A stretch of 15,809 bases of DNA from CAYSWS01 sp965603395. Its GTDB lineage: Bacteria; Patescibacteriota; WWE3; UBA101185; UBA10185. The stretch is from positions 1 through 15,809 of the forward strand of contig CBFDCV010000019.1 in assembly GCA_965603395.1 (NCBI GenBank), in the 5' to 3' direction. This document shows, piece by piece, positions 6,142 through 13,310 of the stretch. Both the position numbers and the translations under genes were made by a program. Each line of letters opens with the position of its first letter. Position 1 is the stretch's first letter. The notes under the pieces were generated by a model. It did not search any database. It saw only the letters and a list, made by a program, of their open reading frames with translations, and was not told the DNA's origin.

Positions 6142-8382
6142 ATGAAAAAAGACAATTTAATATATAAAGAGATAGATTTCGCAGGGAAAAAATTGAGTCT
6201 TGAAACAGGCAAGCTTGCCACTATGACCAATATGTCTGTAAAGGCAAGTTTTGGTGATACCGTACTGCTGGTTACAGCCGTAGCCGGTGAATACAATGCC
6301 GATATTAGCTACTTCCCTCTCAATATTAATTACAGAGAAAAGTTTTATGCCAGTGGAAGTATAAAAAGCTCAAGATTTATGAAAAGAGATGGTAGACCCA
6401 CCGACGATGCCATAATAGCTGGCAGAATGATAGACCACGCCGTGAGGCCCCTTTTCCCAAGTGATTACTACAACGAAACACAAGTAATTGTAACTATTCT
6501 ATCACTAGATCACGAAAGCGATCCCAAGTTTTTAAGCATGGTTGCAGCTTCTGCTGCTCTTCACGCTTCTGATATCCCTTGGGCCGGACCTATGGTATCG
6601 ATGAGGGTTGGGTACATTAATGAAGAGTACACTTTATGTCCAAGCAGAGCTCAGCTTGATGAAGACAGTCAGTTGGATATGACAGCGTCCTTTGTAGGTG
6701 AAGATAAAAGATTTTTAGCGGTAGAAGCAGAGGCAGACATACTCCCTGAAGAAAAAATTATGGGGGCCATAGAGTTTGCCCGAAACAGTATCGATCCAAT
6801 CTACAAGCTAATTGAGGAGTTTGCCAAAGAAGCTAATCCGAAAGGTGAAAAAATGGAGTATGAGCCAAAAACCTTACCGGAAGATTTGGTTAAAGACGTA
6901 GCTGACATTGCAGAAAAGAAGATATACAAGCTAATGGAAACAGGTTTTGATAAAGATGGCCTGGAAGAGAAGTTTACAGCAATAGCGGAAGAAGTATACA
7001 AGGGCTTGGAAGGAAAATACAAAAAAGCAGATATGCTTATGGCTTTGGAAGATATTAAAAAGAAATCCTTAGGCAAGATCATATTAGATACAGGTAAAAG
7101 ACCTGATGGTAGAGGAGTAACTGAAGTCAGACCGATTACATGTGAGGTGGGAGTTTTACCAAGAACACATGGCAGTGCTCTGTTTTCCAGAGGTCTTACC
7201 CAGGTTATTACTACTGCAACCCTGGCTTCTCCCTCCAAGGAATTATTGATCCAGGACATGTATGGTGAGAGATCCAAAAAGTACCTACACTACTACACAT
7301 TTCCTCCTTATTCTGCCGGAGAAACAGGTAGAGTAGGGTTTCCTAAAAATAGAGAGATCGGGCACGGTATGATAGCTGAAAACGCCATGAGACCGCTAGT
7401 TCCTGCTCAAGAGAACTTTCCTTATACGGTTTTACTAGTCTCAGAAACAATGTCATCTAGCGGGTCTACTTCTATGGCGGCCACTTGTGGTTCGTCCTTG
7501 GCTTTGATGGACGCCGGTGTGCCCGTTTCTGACATAGTAGGAGGTATAGGTGTGGGGTTAATGGCTAATGAAGATTTCTCAAACTACCTTATTATGACAG
7601 ATCTGGCTTATATGGAAGACGCGTTTGGTCTTTTGGATTTTAAGATGACTGGGACAAAAACAGGCGTAACTGCCATCCAAAGTGATATGAAGGCAGAAGG
7701 AATACCGTTTGAGTTCTTGCCAAAGATCATCGAACAATCCAAAGAAGGTAGACTTCATATTTTGGAAATAATGGAAAAAACCATCTCCAAACCGAGAGAC
7801 AACGTTTCTGAATATGCTCCCAAGACAGCCAGCGTGAAAATTGAGCCGGAAAAAATTGGTATAGTTATTGGTTCAGGAGGTAAAACAATCAGGGAAATAC
7901 AAGAAAGAACCGGGACTGAGATTTCTATCGATGAGGACGGTACTGTAGTAGTTTCTTCGACAGATAAAGATAAGGCGCAAGAGGCGGCAGAAATTGTAAA
8001 AAACCTGGTTAAAGATGTGAAAGCAGGCGAAGTTTACGACGGAATAGTACAGGAGGTAGTTGATTTTGGAGCTTTCGTAGAGCTTTTACCCGGAAAAGTT
8101 GGTTTACTGCACATAAGTGAAATCTCTAATGACTTTGTGACCGAAATCGATGAGGTCATAAAAGCCGGAGATGAGGTTAAAGTTAAGGTTTTAGATGTTT
8201 CTAGAGATGGAAAGATGAGCCTCTCCAAAAAGATCTTAGAACCCGGTGGAGATACCAATAGAGATACTAATAGAGATAGCAATAGAGACAGCAGTAGAGA
8301 TAGGGGTAGGGGAAGACCGGATAGAGGAAGGGGACGCCCTAGAAATGATAGAGGTAAAAGACCTAACAAGAGATATAATTGA
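6142..8382 (+). CDS. pnp: polyribonucleotide nucleotidyltransferase (PNPase)
   Basis: PNPase degrades RNA 3' to 5' by phosphorolysis and can add tails in reverse. The 746 residues contain the first RNase PH domain (about 10-140), a helical linker, the catalytic second RNase PH domain (about 320-540), KH (about 563-620, with IGSGGKTIREIQ) and S1 (about 628-698). In the active site, D493, D499 and K501 match E. coli D486, D492 and K494. The intervening GDMD reads GLLD, so only a non-essential Asp is lost. The phosphate-binding S-S-G-S-T-S-M block is present. After S1 comes an Arg/Asp/Gly-rich tail (704-746) that starts with NRDT/NRDS tetrapeptides, likely an RNA-binding extension. No Shine-Dalgarno is visible before the ATG; the gene is probably read from the rpsO promoter through the leader hairpin. 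Confidence 0.97.
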   Translation: MKKDNLIYKEIDFAGKKLSLETGKLATMTNMSVKASFGDTVLLVTAVAGEYNADISYFPLNINYREKFYASGSIKSSRFMKRDGRPTDDAIIAGRMIDHAVRPLFPSDYYNETQVIVTILSLDHESDPKFLSMVAASAALHASDIPWAGPMVSMRVGYINEEYTLCPSRAQLDEDSQLDMTASFVGEDKRFLAVEAEADILPEEKIMGAIEFARNSIDPIYKLIEEFAKEANPKGEKMEYEPKTLPEDLVKDVADIAEKKIYKLMETGFDKDGLEEKFTAIAEEVYKGLEGKYKKADMLMALEDIKKKSLGKIILDTGKRPDGRGVTEVRPITCEVGVLPRTHGSALFSRGLTQVITTATLASPSKELLIQDMYGERSKKYLHYYTFPPYSAGETGRVGFPKNREIGHGMIAENAMRPLVPAQENFPYTVLLVSETMSSSGSTSMAATCGSSLALMDAGVPVSDIVGGIGVGLMANEDFSNYLIMTDLAYMEDAFGLLDFKMTGTKTGVTAIQSDMKAEGIPFEFLPKIIEQSKEGRLHILEIMEKTISKPRDNVSEYAPKTASVKIEPEKIGIVIGSGGKTIREIQERTGTEISIDEDGTVVVSSTDKDKAQEAAEIVKNLVKDVKAGEVYDGIVQEVVDFGAFVELLPGKVGLLHISEISNDFVTEIDEVIKAGDEVKVKVLDVSRDGKMSLSKKILEPGGDTNRDTNRDSNRDSSRDRGRGRPDRGRGRPRNDRGKRPNKRYN
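8251..8310 (+). repeat. 12-bp tandem repeat inside the pnp 3' end
   Basis: Five consecutive 12-bp units start at 8251, 8263, 8275, 8287 and 8299 with the pattern GATANCAATAGA. The first three differ at one or two bases and the last two are more diverged. They encode the NRDT/NRDS tetrapeptide repeats of the PNPase tail. The unit is a multiple of three, so copy-number change would keep the frame. Confidence 0.85.
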
Positions 8383-8391
8383 TGGTAAAAT
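8363..8391 (+). promoter_or_regulatory. extended -10 promoter for zinc-ribbon gene, predicting leaderless mRNA
   Basis: TGG plus TAAAAT (8383-8391) ends 7 nt before the ATG at 8399. CTAACA (8363-8368, 4 of 6 to TTGACA) lies 17 bp upstream of the hexamer. The expected start is 8398 or 8399. The element spans the end of pnp. There is no Shine-Dalgarno sequence. Confidence 0.5.
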
Positions 8392-8398
8392 TTGGTAG

Positions 8399-9355
8399 AT
8401 GAAAAGAATCTGCCCTAACTGCAACCAGCCTATTAAAGACGATGCCTTGTATTTTTGTTCGTCTTGTGGTCACAAACTGGGAGAAGGTTTGGTCAAACGA
8501 GATCACCCCTTTAAATTAAAAGTTTTAAAATTCAATCCTGAGAAAACAAAAGGAGAAAAAAAGAGTTTTAATATTAAGGACATCCATCTTAAGAACATCC
8601 ACCTTAGCAAAAAACTGTTGGTGGCTTTTTCATTTGTATTGTTGGCAGGTCTTTTTTCCGTTGCTGTTATACTTTTTACTATGTCAAAAGCCAAAAAGGC
8701 GTCTAAGGAGTCTCAAGCACCGCCGGAAGAGGCTACACAGGGGGTTGTGTATCCAAATTCTTTGGATTTGGACTTGCCTCAAAGCAACATAGATTTAGTT
8801 GATGAGGACTACACTAAATACATTCCTTACGGAAACTATTTTTACATTTTTGGCAGCGACGCACTTGGTTTTCACAAAAGCTTTTTTGCTAATACAGGCG
8901 GTGAGAGCATACTTACGGACCTAGAAGGGTTTATTGAAGGTAAGTTCATACTTATCGGTGGTAAAGAGGAGGGAACTTGGCACCTCACCTCCGTCCTATT
9001 TCTAAAAGACGATGAGTCCGCCGATGAGACATTTGTGGACGTGGTCAAAGAGGGTTGGTATATTCAGAAATTGGGGGATGCGCTAGTGATGTCTCAAAAA
9101 GAAGAAATGCTGACTGAGGTTATGGAATCATGGGAAGGAATCTCAAAAAATATATCTCACCACCCAAAGTTTAGGATTGAAAATACTGAGGTTCCAAAAG
9201 AAGGTCAGTTACTTTATGTAAATTTAGACAGCAGTGTTAATCCACTACAGGAAATGATCGAAATCTACTCTCCGCCTCATGATTTTATAGAGTCTGTGAA
9301 AGACATAAACGCTTTAGACCCCACAAAATTTGTCATTAGGAATAATCGTGAGTGA
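8399..9355 (+). CDS. zinc-ribbon, single-pass membrane protein with DUF3352-like outer domain
   Basis: The 318-residue protein starts with a zinc ribbon: C5-P-N-C8 and C20-S-S-C23. A basic stretch (30-72) follows, then one hydrophobic segment (about 73-94) flanked by lysines, then a long soluble region (about 100-318). The lysines suggest the ribbon faces the cytoplasm and the large domain faces outward. Around 210-290 the pattern (an L-G-D-A-L-V-M-S strand, a helix, then H-P-K-F and L-L-Y-V-N-L-D) resembles DUF3352 proteins; this is recalled by eye, not searched. The function is unknown. Its stop codon overlaps the start of the Lon-type ATPase gene by 8 nt, so the two are likely made together. 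No signal peptide or catalytic motif is seen. Confidence 0.8.
   Translation: MKRICPNCNQPIKDDALYFCSSCGHKLGEGLVKRDHPFKLKVLKFNPEKTKGEKKSFNIKDIHLKNIHLSKKLLVAFSFVLLAGLFSVAVILFTMSKAKKASKESQAPPEEATQGVVYPNSLDLDLPQSNIDLVDEDYTKYIPYGNYFYIFGSDALGFHKSFFANTGGESILTDLEGFIEGKFILIGGKEEGTWHLTSVLFLKDDESADETFVDVVKEGWYIQKLGDALVMSQKEEMLTEVMESWEGISKNISHHPKFRIENTEVPKEGQLLYVNLDSSVNPLQEMIEIYSPPHDFIESVKDINALDPTKFVIRNNRE
9337..9342 (+). promoter_or_regulatory. Shine-Dalgarno sequence deciding the GTG start of the Lon-like gene
   Basis: TAGGAA lies inside the end of the zinc-ribbon gene. Its AGGA is 6 nt before the GTG at 9348. It favours that GTG over the in-frame TTG at 9330, which has no such site. Confidence 0.55.
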
Positions 9356-10433
9356 TAATGATGTTCAAGTACAGGATAAAGATCAATATATTTTCGAAGA
9401 GTTAGAAATTTTATCAAAAACTATTGAAGGTATTCCCGGTCTTCCTCCCCTGCTCAAAGATAGGCTGGAAAGAATGGTACGAAGATTAAACAGGATGGCC
9501 CAGCTTGGTCATTATTCTTCCGAGTTTGATATTCTGTCCCGTTATATTGAAATTATTTCACAAATTCCTTGGGATAAAAGGACTGAGGACACCTTAGATT
9601 TGGAGCAAACTAAGCAACTTTTGGATTCTACCCATCACGGTATGGGGTATGTAAAAGAAAGAATTTCAGAATATCTGTCTACACTTATCCTTATTAAAAA
9701 AAGAGGTGGAGATATGTTTGCTAAGACTCCGGTACTGCTTTTTGTTGGTTTGCAGGGTGTGGGGAAAACTACTTTGGCTATGTCCATATCTAAAGCTTTG
9801 GGAAGAGAATTTATTAGAATTGCCATGGGAGGAATTGGTACTACTTTGGAGCTTAGAGGAAGAAGCAAATCGTACCCTGAGGCTGAGCCGGGACAAATAG
9901 TAAAATCTTTAATAAAATCTCAGGTAAGAAATCCGGTTATCTTATTAGATGAGATAGATAAGGCTAGCGGAGAAAGAGGTTTACTAAGCGATATCATGGC
10001 TATTTTACTGGAAATACTTGACCCAAATCAGAATCATGAGTTCAGAGATCACTATGTAGATTTCCCGGTAGATCTTTCGGAAGTATTGTTTATTTGTTCA
10101 GCTAATAATACAGGCAGCATAAGTACAGCTTTGATGGATAGGATGGAGGTAATAAAGATGCCGGCCTATACCGATGATGAAAAACTAATTATTGCTAGAG
10201 ATTATCTTCTGCCTCAGATTTTTGAAAAGTCAGGTTTAAAGACAGGTGAACTAGTCATTGATAATGATTTATGGCCGGCTATAGTACGTCCTTTTGGTTA
10301 TGATACCGGTATTAGGAGCTTAAGCAGAACCTTAGAAGCTATTTGCAGGAAAGTAGCAAAACAGATCGTTGAAGGTTCTGCTCAACAAGTTCATTTGACA
10401 GCTGACAACCTAAAGTATTATCTTCCTCAGTAA
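9348..10433 (+). CDS. Lon-type AAA+ ATPase lacking the protease domain
   Basis: The 361 residues match the central part of Lon. A helical segment (about 15-95, with the S-Q-I-P-W-D motif) leads into a complete AAA+ module: Walker A GLQGVGKT (134-141), Walker B LLDEID (199-204), sensor-1 Asn in C-S-A-N-N (250-254), the D-R-M-E-V arginine finger region (R265) and sensor-2 Arg in TGIRSLSR (R323). It stops at L-K-Y-Y-L, exactly where Lon normally continues into its Ser-Lys protease. The N-terminal substrate-binding domain is also absent. The pore loop, usually Y-I/V-G, reads Y-P (176-177). It is thus an ATPase without proteolytic activity, perhaps an unfoldase or remodelling factor; the partner is unknown. 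It is translationally coupled to the zinc-ribbon gene. The upstream TTG at 9330 would add six residues but is less likely. Confidence 0.85.
   Translation: MSDNDVQVQDKDQYIFEELEILSKTIEGIPGLPPLLKDRLERMVRRLNRMAQLGHYSSEFDILSRYIEIISQIPWDKRTEDTLDLEQTKQLLDSTHHGMGYVKERISEYLSTLILIKKRGGDMFAKTPVLLFVGLQGVGKTTLAMSISKALGREFIRIAMGGIGTTLELRGRSKSYPEAEPGQIVKSLIKSQVRNPVILLDEIDKASGERGLLSDIMAILLEILDPNQNHEFRDHYVDFPVDLSEVLFICSANNTGSISTALMDRMEVIKMPAYTDDEKLIIARDYLLPQIFEKSGLKTGELVIDNDLWPAIVRPFGYDTGIRSLSRTLEAICRKVAKQIVEGSAQQVHLTADNLKYYLPQ
10395..10421 (+). promoter_or_regulatory. possible internal promoter before the Nudix gene
   Basis: A perfect TTGACA (10395-10400) is followed by TATTAT (10416-10421) after 15 bp, or TATCTT (10418-10423) after 17 bp. 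It lies within the last codons of the Lon-like gene, 15-16 nt before the ATG at 10437. The spacing or hexamer is suboptimal in either reading. Confidence 0.3.
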
Positions 10434-10436
10434 CAT

Positions 10437-10964
10437 ATGAATATGCCAAATTTAGAACAGCTGGATAAGTACAGACAGGAGGGATTCCGTCCCGGAGTTG
10501 TGATGTGTTTAATATCGAATAAAAAGATCCTTATGGTATATAAAAAGGATTATAAATTGTGGCAAATACCACAAGGCGGAATCAATAACAAAGAAGAAGC
10601 TAATAAAACATTACCGAGAGTAGCGCAGGAAGAAATGGGGGAGGATTTTGCCGATAAGATCGATTATGGATTAGCTCAATATGTAGACCTGGACCAAATG
10701 GAGTTTAAGCCGGGCAGGCACCAAATTGCAGCTTTGATTGATGACCGAGGGAAAGAAATCACCATGTTGGGGAAAGTATATTTTTTTGTTGCTTTACAGT
10801 GCGAGGATGAGAAATTGGACATCACACAGTCCCAATTTGATCAACACTATTGGATGTCATTTAGGGAAGCCTACTTTCTTGCAGAGAGAATCTATCAAAG
10901 AGGAAAAAGAAGAATCACAATGAAAATACTTAATACTCTATTTAGTCTGGAATTGATCGAATGA
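10437..10964 (+). CDS. RppH-like Nudix hydrolase with altered Nudix box
   Basis: At 175 residues it resembles RppH/Ap4A pyrophosphohydrolases, which remove pyrophosphate from 5'-triphosphate RNA or split dinucleoside polyphosphates. The start of the domain (F-R-P-G-V-V) and the W-Q-I-P-Q-G-G-I-N segment (42-50) are RppH-like. In the Nudix box the helix reads R-V-A-Q-E-E (61-66) instead of R-E-U-x-E-E. E65 and E66 match RppH E56 and E57, but the position of E53 is V62 (codon GTA at 10620-10622). E53 is a metal ligand whose Ala change inactivates E. coli RppH. The enzyme may be weakened or use a rearranged metal site. Start choice: ATG 10437, with an alternative ATG at 10443. The stop overlaps the next start as ATGA. 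RNase J, which prefers processed 5' ends, lies two genes on. Confidence 0.82.
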   Translation: MNMPNLEQLDKYRQEGFRPGVVMCLISNKKILMVYKKDYKLWQIPQGGINNKEEANKTLPRVAQEEMGEDFADKIDYGLAQYVDLDQMEFKPGRHQIAALIDDRGKEITMLGKVYFFVALQCEDEKLDITQSQFDQHYWMSFREAYFLAERIYQRGKRRITMKILNTLFSLELIE

Positions 10965-11581
10965 ACAAAGACGCCTTGATGTCACAAATTGAGAAGAATG
11001 TTATTAACTGTAAGAAATGCCGTCTATATCAAGAGGCCAACAACAGCGTCCCCGGAGAAGGGAATATTAATTCCCCTTTAGTATTTATAGGCGAAGCTCC
11101 CGGTGCTGTGGAAGACCAAACAGGTAGACCGTTTGTGGGGCGTGCCGGTAAATTACTGGAAAATTTACTAGGGAGAATCGGTTACAAAAGAGAAGATGTG
11201 TGGATTGGTAATATAATCAAACACAGACCTCCCGGAAACAGAGACCCCATGCCTGATGAAATAAGAGCCTGCGCACCCTACTTGTCCCTTCAGCTAAAAA
11301 CAATGAACCCACTTCTTATAGTTACACTGGGTAGGTTTGCTATGCATTACTTTTACAAAGAAGGTACCATCTCTAATAACAAGGGAAAGTTGCTAAAAGC
11401 AGAAAAATACTACATTTACCCCGTATATCATCCGGCAGCAGGTTTAAGAAATCCCGGCATGCTCAAAAGCTTGGAAGAAGATTTTTTGAAAATTCCCTCA
11501 GTACTAGAGGATGTAAAGAAAGGAAGCAGCAGTTTAGCAATAAATAGCAATCAGGATGATGCTCAACCAATGCTATTCTGA
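10961..11581 (+). CDS. family-4-type (Fe-S) uracil-DNA glycosylase
   Basis: The 206-residue enzyme would remove uracil from DNA to start base-excision repair. It shows the family-4 motifs GEAPGAVEDQTGRPFVG (44-60) and H-P-A-A (157-160). Cluster ligands are C17-x-x-C20 and C104; the third, usually the Cys of K-C-R-P-P, is His88 in KHRPP. His can bind Fe-S clusters, so a 3Cys-1His site is possible. The C-terminal end (202-206) is QPMLF, resembling a sliding-clamp binding pentapeptide. The gene overlaps the Nudix gene by 4 nt (ATGA), so it depends on translation of that gene. It ends 12 nt before rnj. Whether it acts on uracil alone cannot be read from sequence. Confidence 0.9.
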   Translation: MNKDALMSQIEKNVINCKKCRLYQEANNSVPGEGNINSPLVFIGEAPGAVEDQTGRPFVGRAGKLLENLLGRIGYKREDVWIGNIIKHRPPGNRDPMPDEIRACAPYLSLQLKTMNPLLIVTLGRFAMHYFYKEGTISNNKGKLLKAEKYYIYPVYHPAAGLRNPGMLKSLEEDFLKIPSVLEDVKKGSSSLAINSNQDDAQPMLF

Positions 11582-11587
11582 TAGACT
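11579..11587 (+). promoter_or_regulatory. extended -10 element predicting leaderless rnj mRNA
   Basis: TGA plus TAGACT (4 of 6) ends 6 nt before the ATG at 11594, so the expected start is the A of the ATG. The TGA is also the stop codon of the glycosylase gene. A second candidate, TGC plus TATTCT, lies at 11571-11579. No Shine-Dalgarno sequence is present. Confidence 0.4.
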
Positions 11588-11593
11588 TAGTAG

Positions 11594-13306
11594 ATGTCCA
11601 AGAAATTCAAAAATACTAAAAGTAAACATGGTAAATCGTTTTCAGGGGAAAAAACACTAAAATTTATAGCCATTGGTGATGGTGTTACCAAGAATTTGAC
11701 TATTTACGAATATGGGGATGACATAATAGCTGTTGATTTTGGTATAGGCTTTCCGGAGGGCGATGATTTTGGTGTGGACTTCATTGTTCCTGATATGTCC
11801 TATTTACTGGAAAATTCTCACAAAGTGAGAGGATTATTTATAACCCATGCTCATGCTGATCATTTTGCCGCCGTACCTTACCTATTACAACAATTAAACG
11901 TCCCAATTTACGCCAATAAACTTACTCAAGAATATATTAAGTCTCAATTGGATGAAAAAGCTTTTAAATCTCTCAAGGAAGGTACAAAATTTCATTTATT
12001 CGATGAGACTGTTGGAGAAGTTGAGCTAGGTCCGTTTAAAATCTCAGCCTTTAACGTTAATCACTCGGTGCCAAATTCTTTAGGAATTGCCATTGATACT
12101 CCGGAGGGCTTGATGATGCATATGGCCGATTTTAAGATTGATAATTCTCCTGTCATTGATCCGGTGATTGACCTTGAGACCATTGCTGCCTATGGAGAAA
12201 AAGGAGTTTTGTGTTTGGCTTCTGACTGTTTGGGCTCGAGGGCTGAGGGTTTTGTTAATTCGGAAAGCAGTTTGAACGACACTTTTCCCAACATTTTTAG
12301 AAAATATCCTCACCAACAGGTATTTATTACTACCATTTCGTCCAATATTGCCAGAGTGTATCAGATCATAGAGGCGGCCGGTAAAGCCGGAAGGAAGGTT
12401 GTTCCTACAGGGAGATCCATAGACCAGTCTATATCTATTGCAAAAAACCTTGGCTATCTTCCATTTGGTGACGAGCACTTTGTGAGCCTTGGTAAGGCCA
12501 GGGATATGCCGCAAGACAAACTAGTTTACATTATTGCCGGATGTTTCGGGCAGAGTGGGTCAGCTTTGGATAGGTTAAGTTTAGGGGAGCACAGAGATCT
12601 TTCTTTACAGGAAGGTGCCATCGTCATTTTTTCCTCCGAACCTAATCCCCCGGGCGTAGATGTTGACGTGGAAAGAGTAGCGTCCGGTTTGATTTTAGCA
12701 GGTGCGGAGGTGGTAGATCATCATGATCGGGATGATTTGCACATCTCAGGGCACGGTCACAAGGGTGAGCTATCTAAAGTAGCCTCGTTAGTTAAACCCC
12801 AGTATTACATTCCTATAGGTGGAGGGGTCACCCACATTCACGCCTATGCCAATATGATAGGAGGTATGGGGGTTGATAAGAATCGAGTGTTTGAGTTATT
12901 GGAAGGGGATGTAGTTGAGTTTATCCATGGTAGGGCTAGATTAGGTAAGCGCCTTGAAGTCAACGATCTATACATTGATGGAGTAGGTGTAAGTTCGATA
13001 GTTATCAAGGATAGGGAACAGCTGGCTTCGGACGGTGTTTTGGTGGTGGTCATACCTGTGTCTCAAAAAGACAGAAAAGTGATAGGAAAAGTAGATATAG
13101 TTACCCGTGGCTTCATTTATGTAAAAGAGTCAAAGGCTCTTATGGGTGAAGCAAAAGATAGAGTTAATAAAATTATAGAAAAGAATGGAAAAAATGTAGT
13201 TGAGTGGGGTGAACTTAAGCATAAGATAGAAAAAGATTTACAAAAATTTCTGTATAAGAGAACACGTAGGAATCCTTTAGTTATAACACATTCCATTTTT
13301 ATCTAA
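11594..13306 (+). CDS. rnj: ribonuclease J (beta-CASP metallo-beta-lactamase RNase)
   Basis: RNase J is a 5'-to-3' exonuclease and endonuclease for mRNA decay and rRNA maturation. At 570 residues it is full length (about 555 in Bacillus). The metallo-beta-lactamase core has HAHADH (85-90), H157 and D179 (A-D-F-K). The beta-CASP insert (about 205-365) carries S-S-N-I-A-R-V and T-G-R-S. The second half has S-G-H-G-H (385-389). The next motif, usually P-x-H-G-E with a metal-binding His, reads P-I-G-G-G-V-T-H (407-414), so that His is Gly409, though H414 and H416 are close. The C-terminal domain is complete (D-I-V-T-R-G-F-I-Y-V and the closing K-F-L-Y-K-R-T-R-R-N-P). It may cooperate with the RppH-like protein upstream. 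ftsK follows after 20 nt. Confidence 0.95.
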   Translation: MSKKFKNTKSKHGKSFSGEKTLKFIAIGDGVTKNLTIYEYGDDIIAVDFGIGFPEGDDFGVDFIVPDMSYLLENSHKVRGLFITHAHADHFAAVPYLLQQLNVPIYANKLTQEYIKSQLDEKAFKSLKEGTKFHLFDETVGEVELGPFKISAFNVNHSVPNSLGIAIDTPEGLMMHMADFKIDNSPVIDPVIDLETIAAYGEKGVLCLASDCLGSRAEGFVNSESSLNDTFPNIFRKYPHQQVFITTISSNIARVYQIIEAAGKAGRKVVPTGRSIDQSISIAKNLGYLPFGDEHFVSLGKARDMPQDKLVYIIAGCFGQSGSALDRLSLGEHRDLSLQEGAIVIFSSEPNPPGVDVDVERVASGLILAGAEVVDHHDRDDLHISGHGHKGELSKVASLVKPQYYIPIGGGVTHIHAYANMIGGMGVDKNRVFELLEGDVVEFIHGRARLGKRLEVNDLYIDGVGVSSIVIKDREQLASDGVLVVVIPVSQKDRKVIGKVDIVTRGFIYVKESKALMGEAKDRVNKIIEKNGKNVVEWGELKHKIEKDLQKFLYKRTRRNPLVITHSIFI

Positions 13307-13310
13307 ACCC

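Noticed and set aside
8034..8369. Minus-strand frame rich in Leu/Ser opposite the pnp tail.
   Set aside because: It arises from the 12-bp repeats and purine-rich tail of pnp read backwards.
9330..9347. TTG at 9330 as start of the Lon-like gene.
   Set aside because: It would lengthen the overlap with the upstream gene and has no Shine-Dalgarno sequence. The GTG at 9348 has a well-spaced AGGA.
10433..10964. A lost Lon protease domain hidden in another frame after the ATPase.
   Set aside because: The downstream frame is a complete Nudix protein, and no Lon protease motif (P-K-D-G-P-S-A-G) is found among the translated frames of the window.
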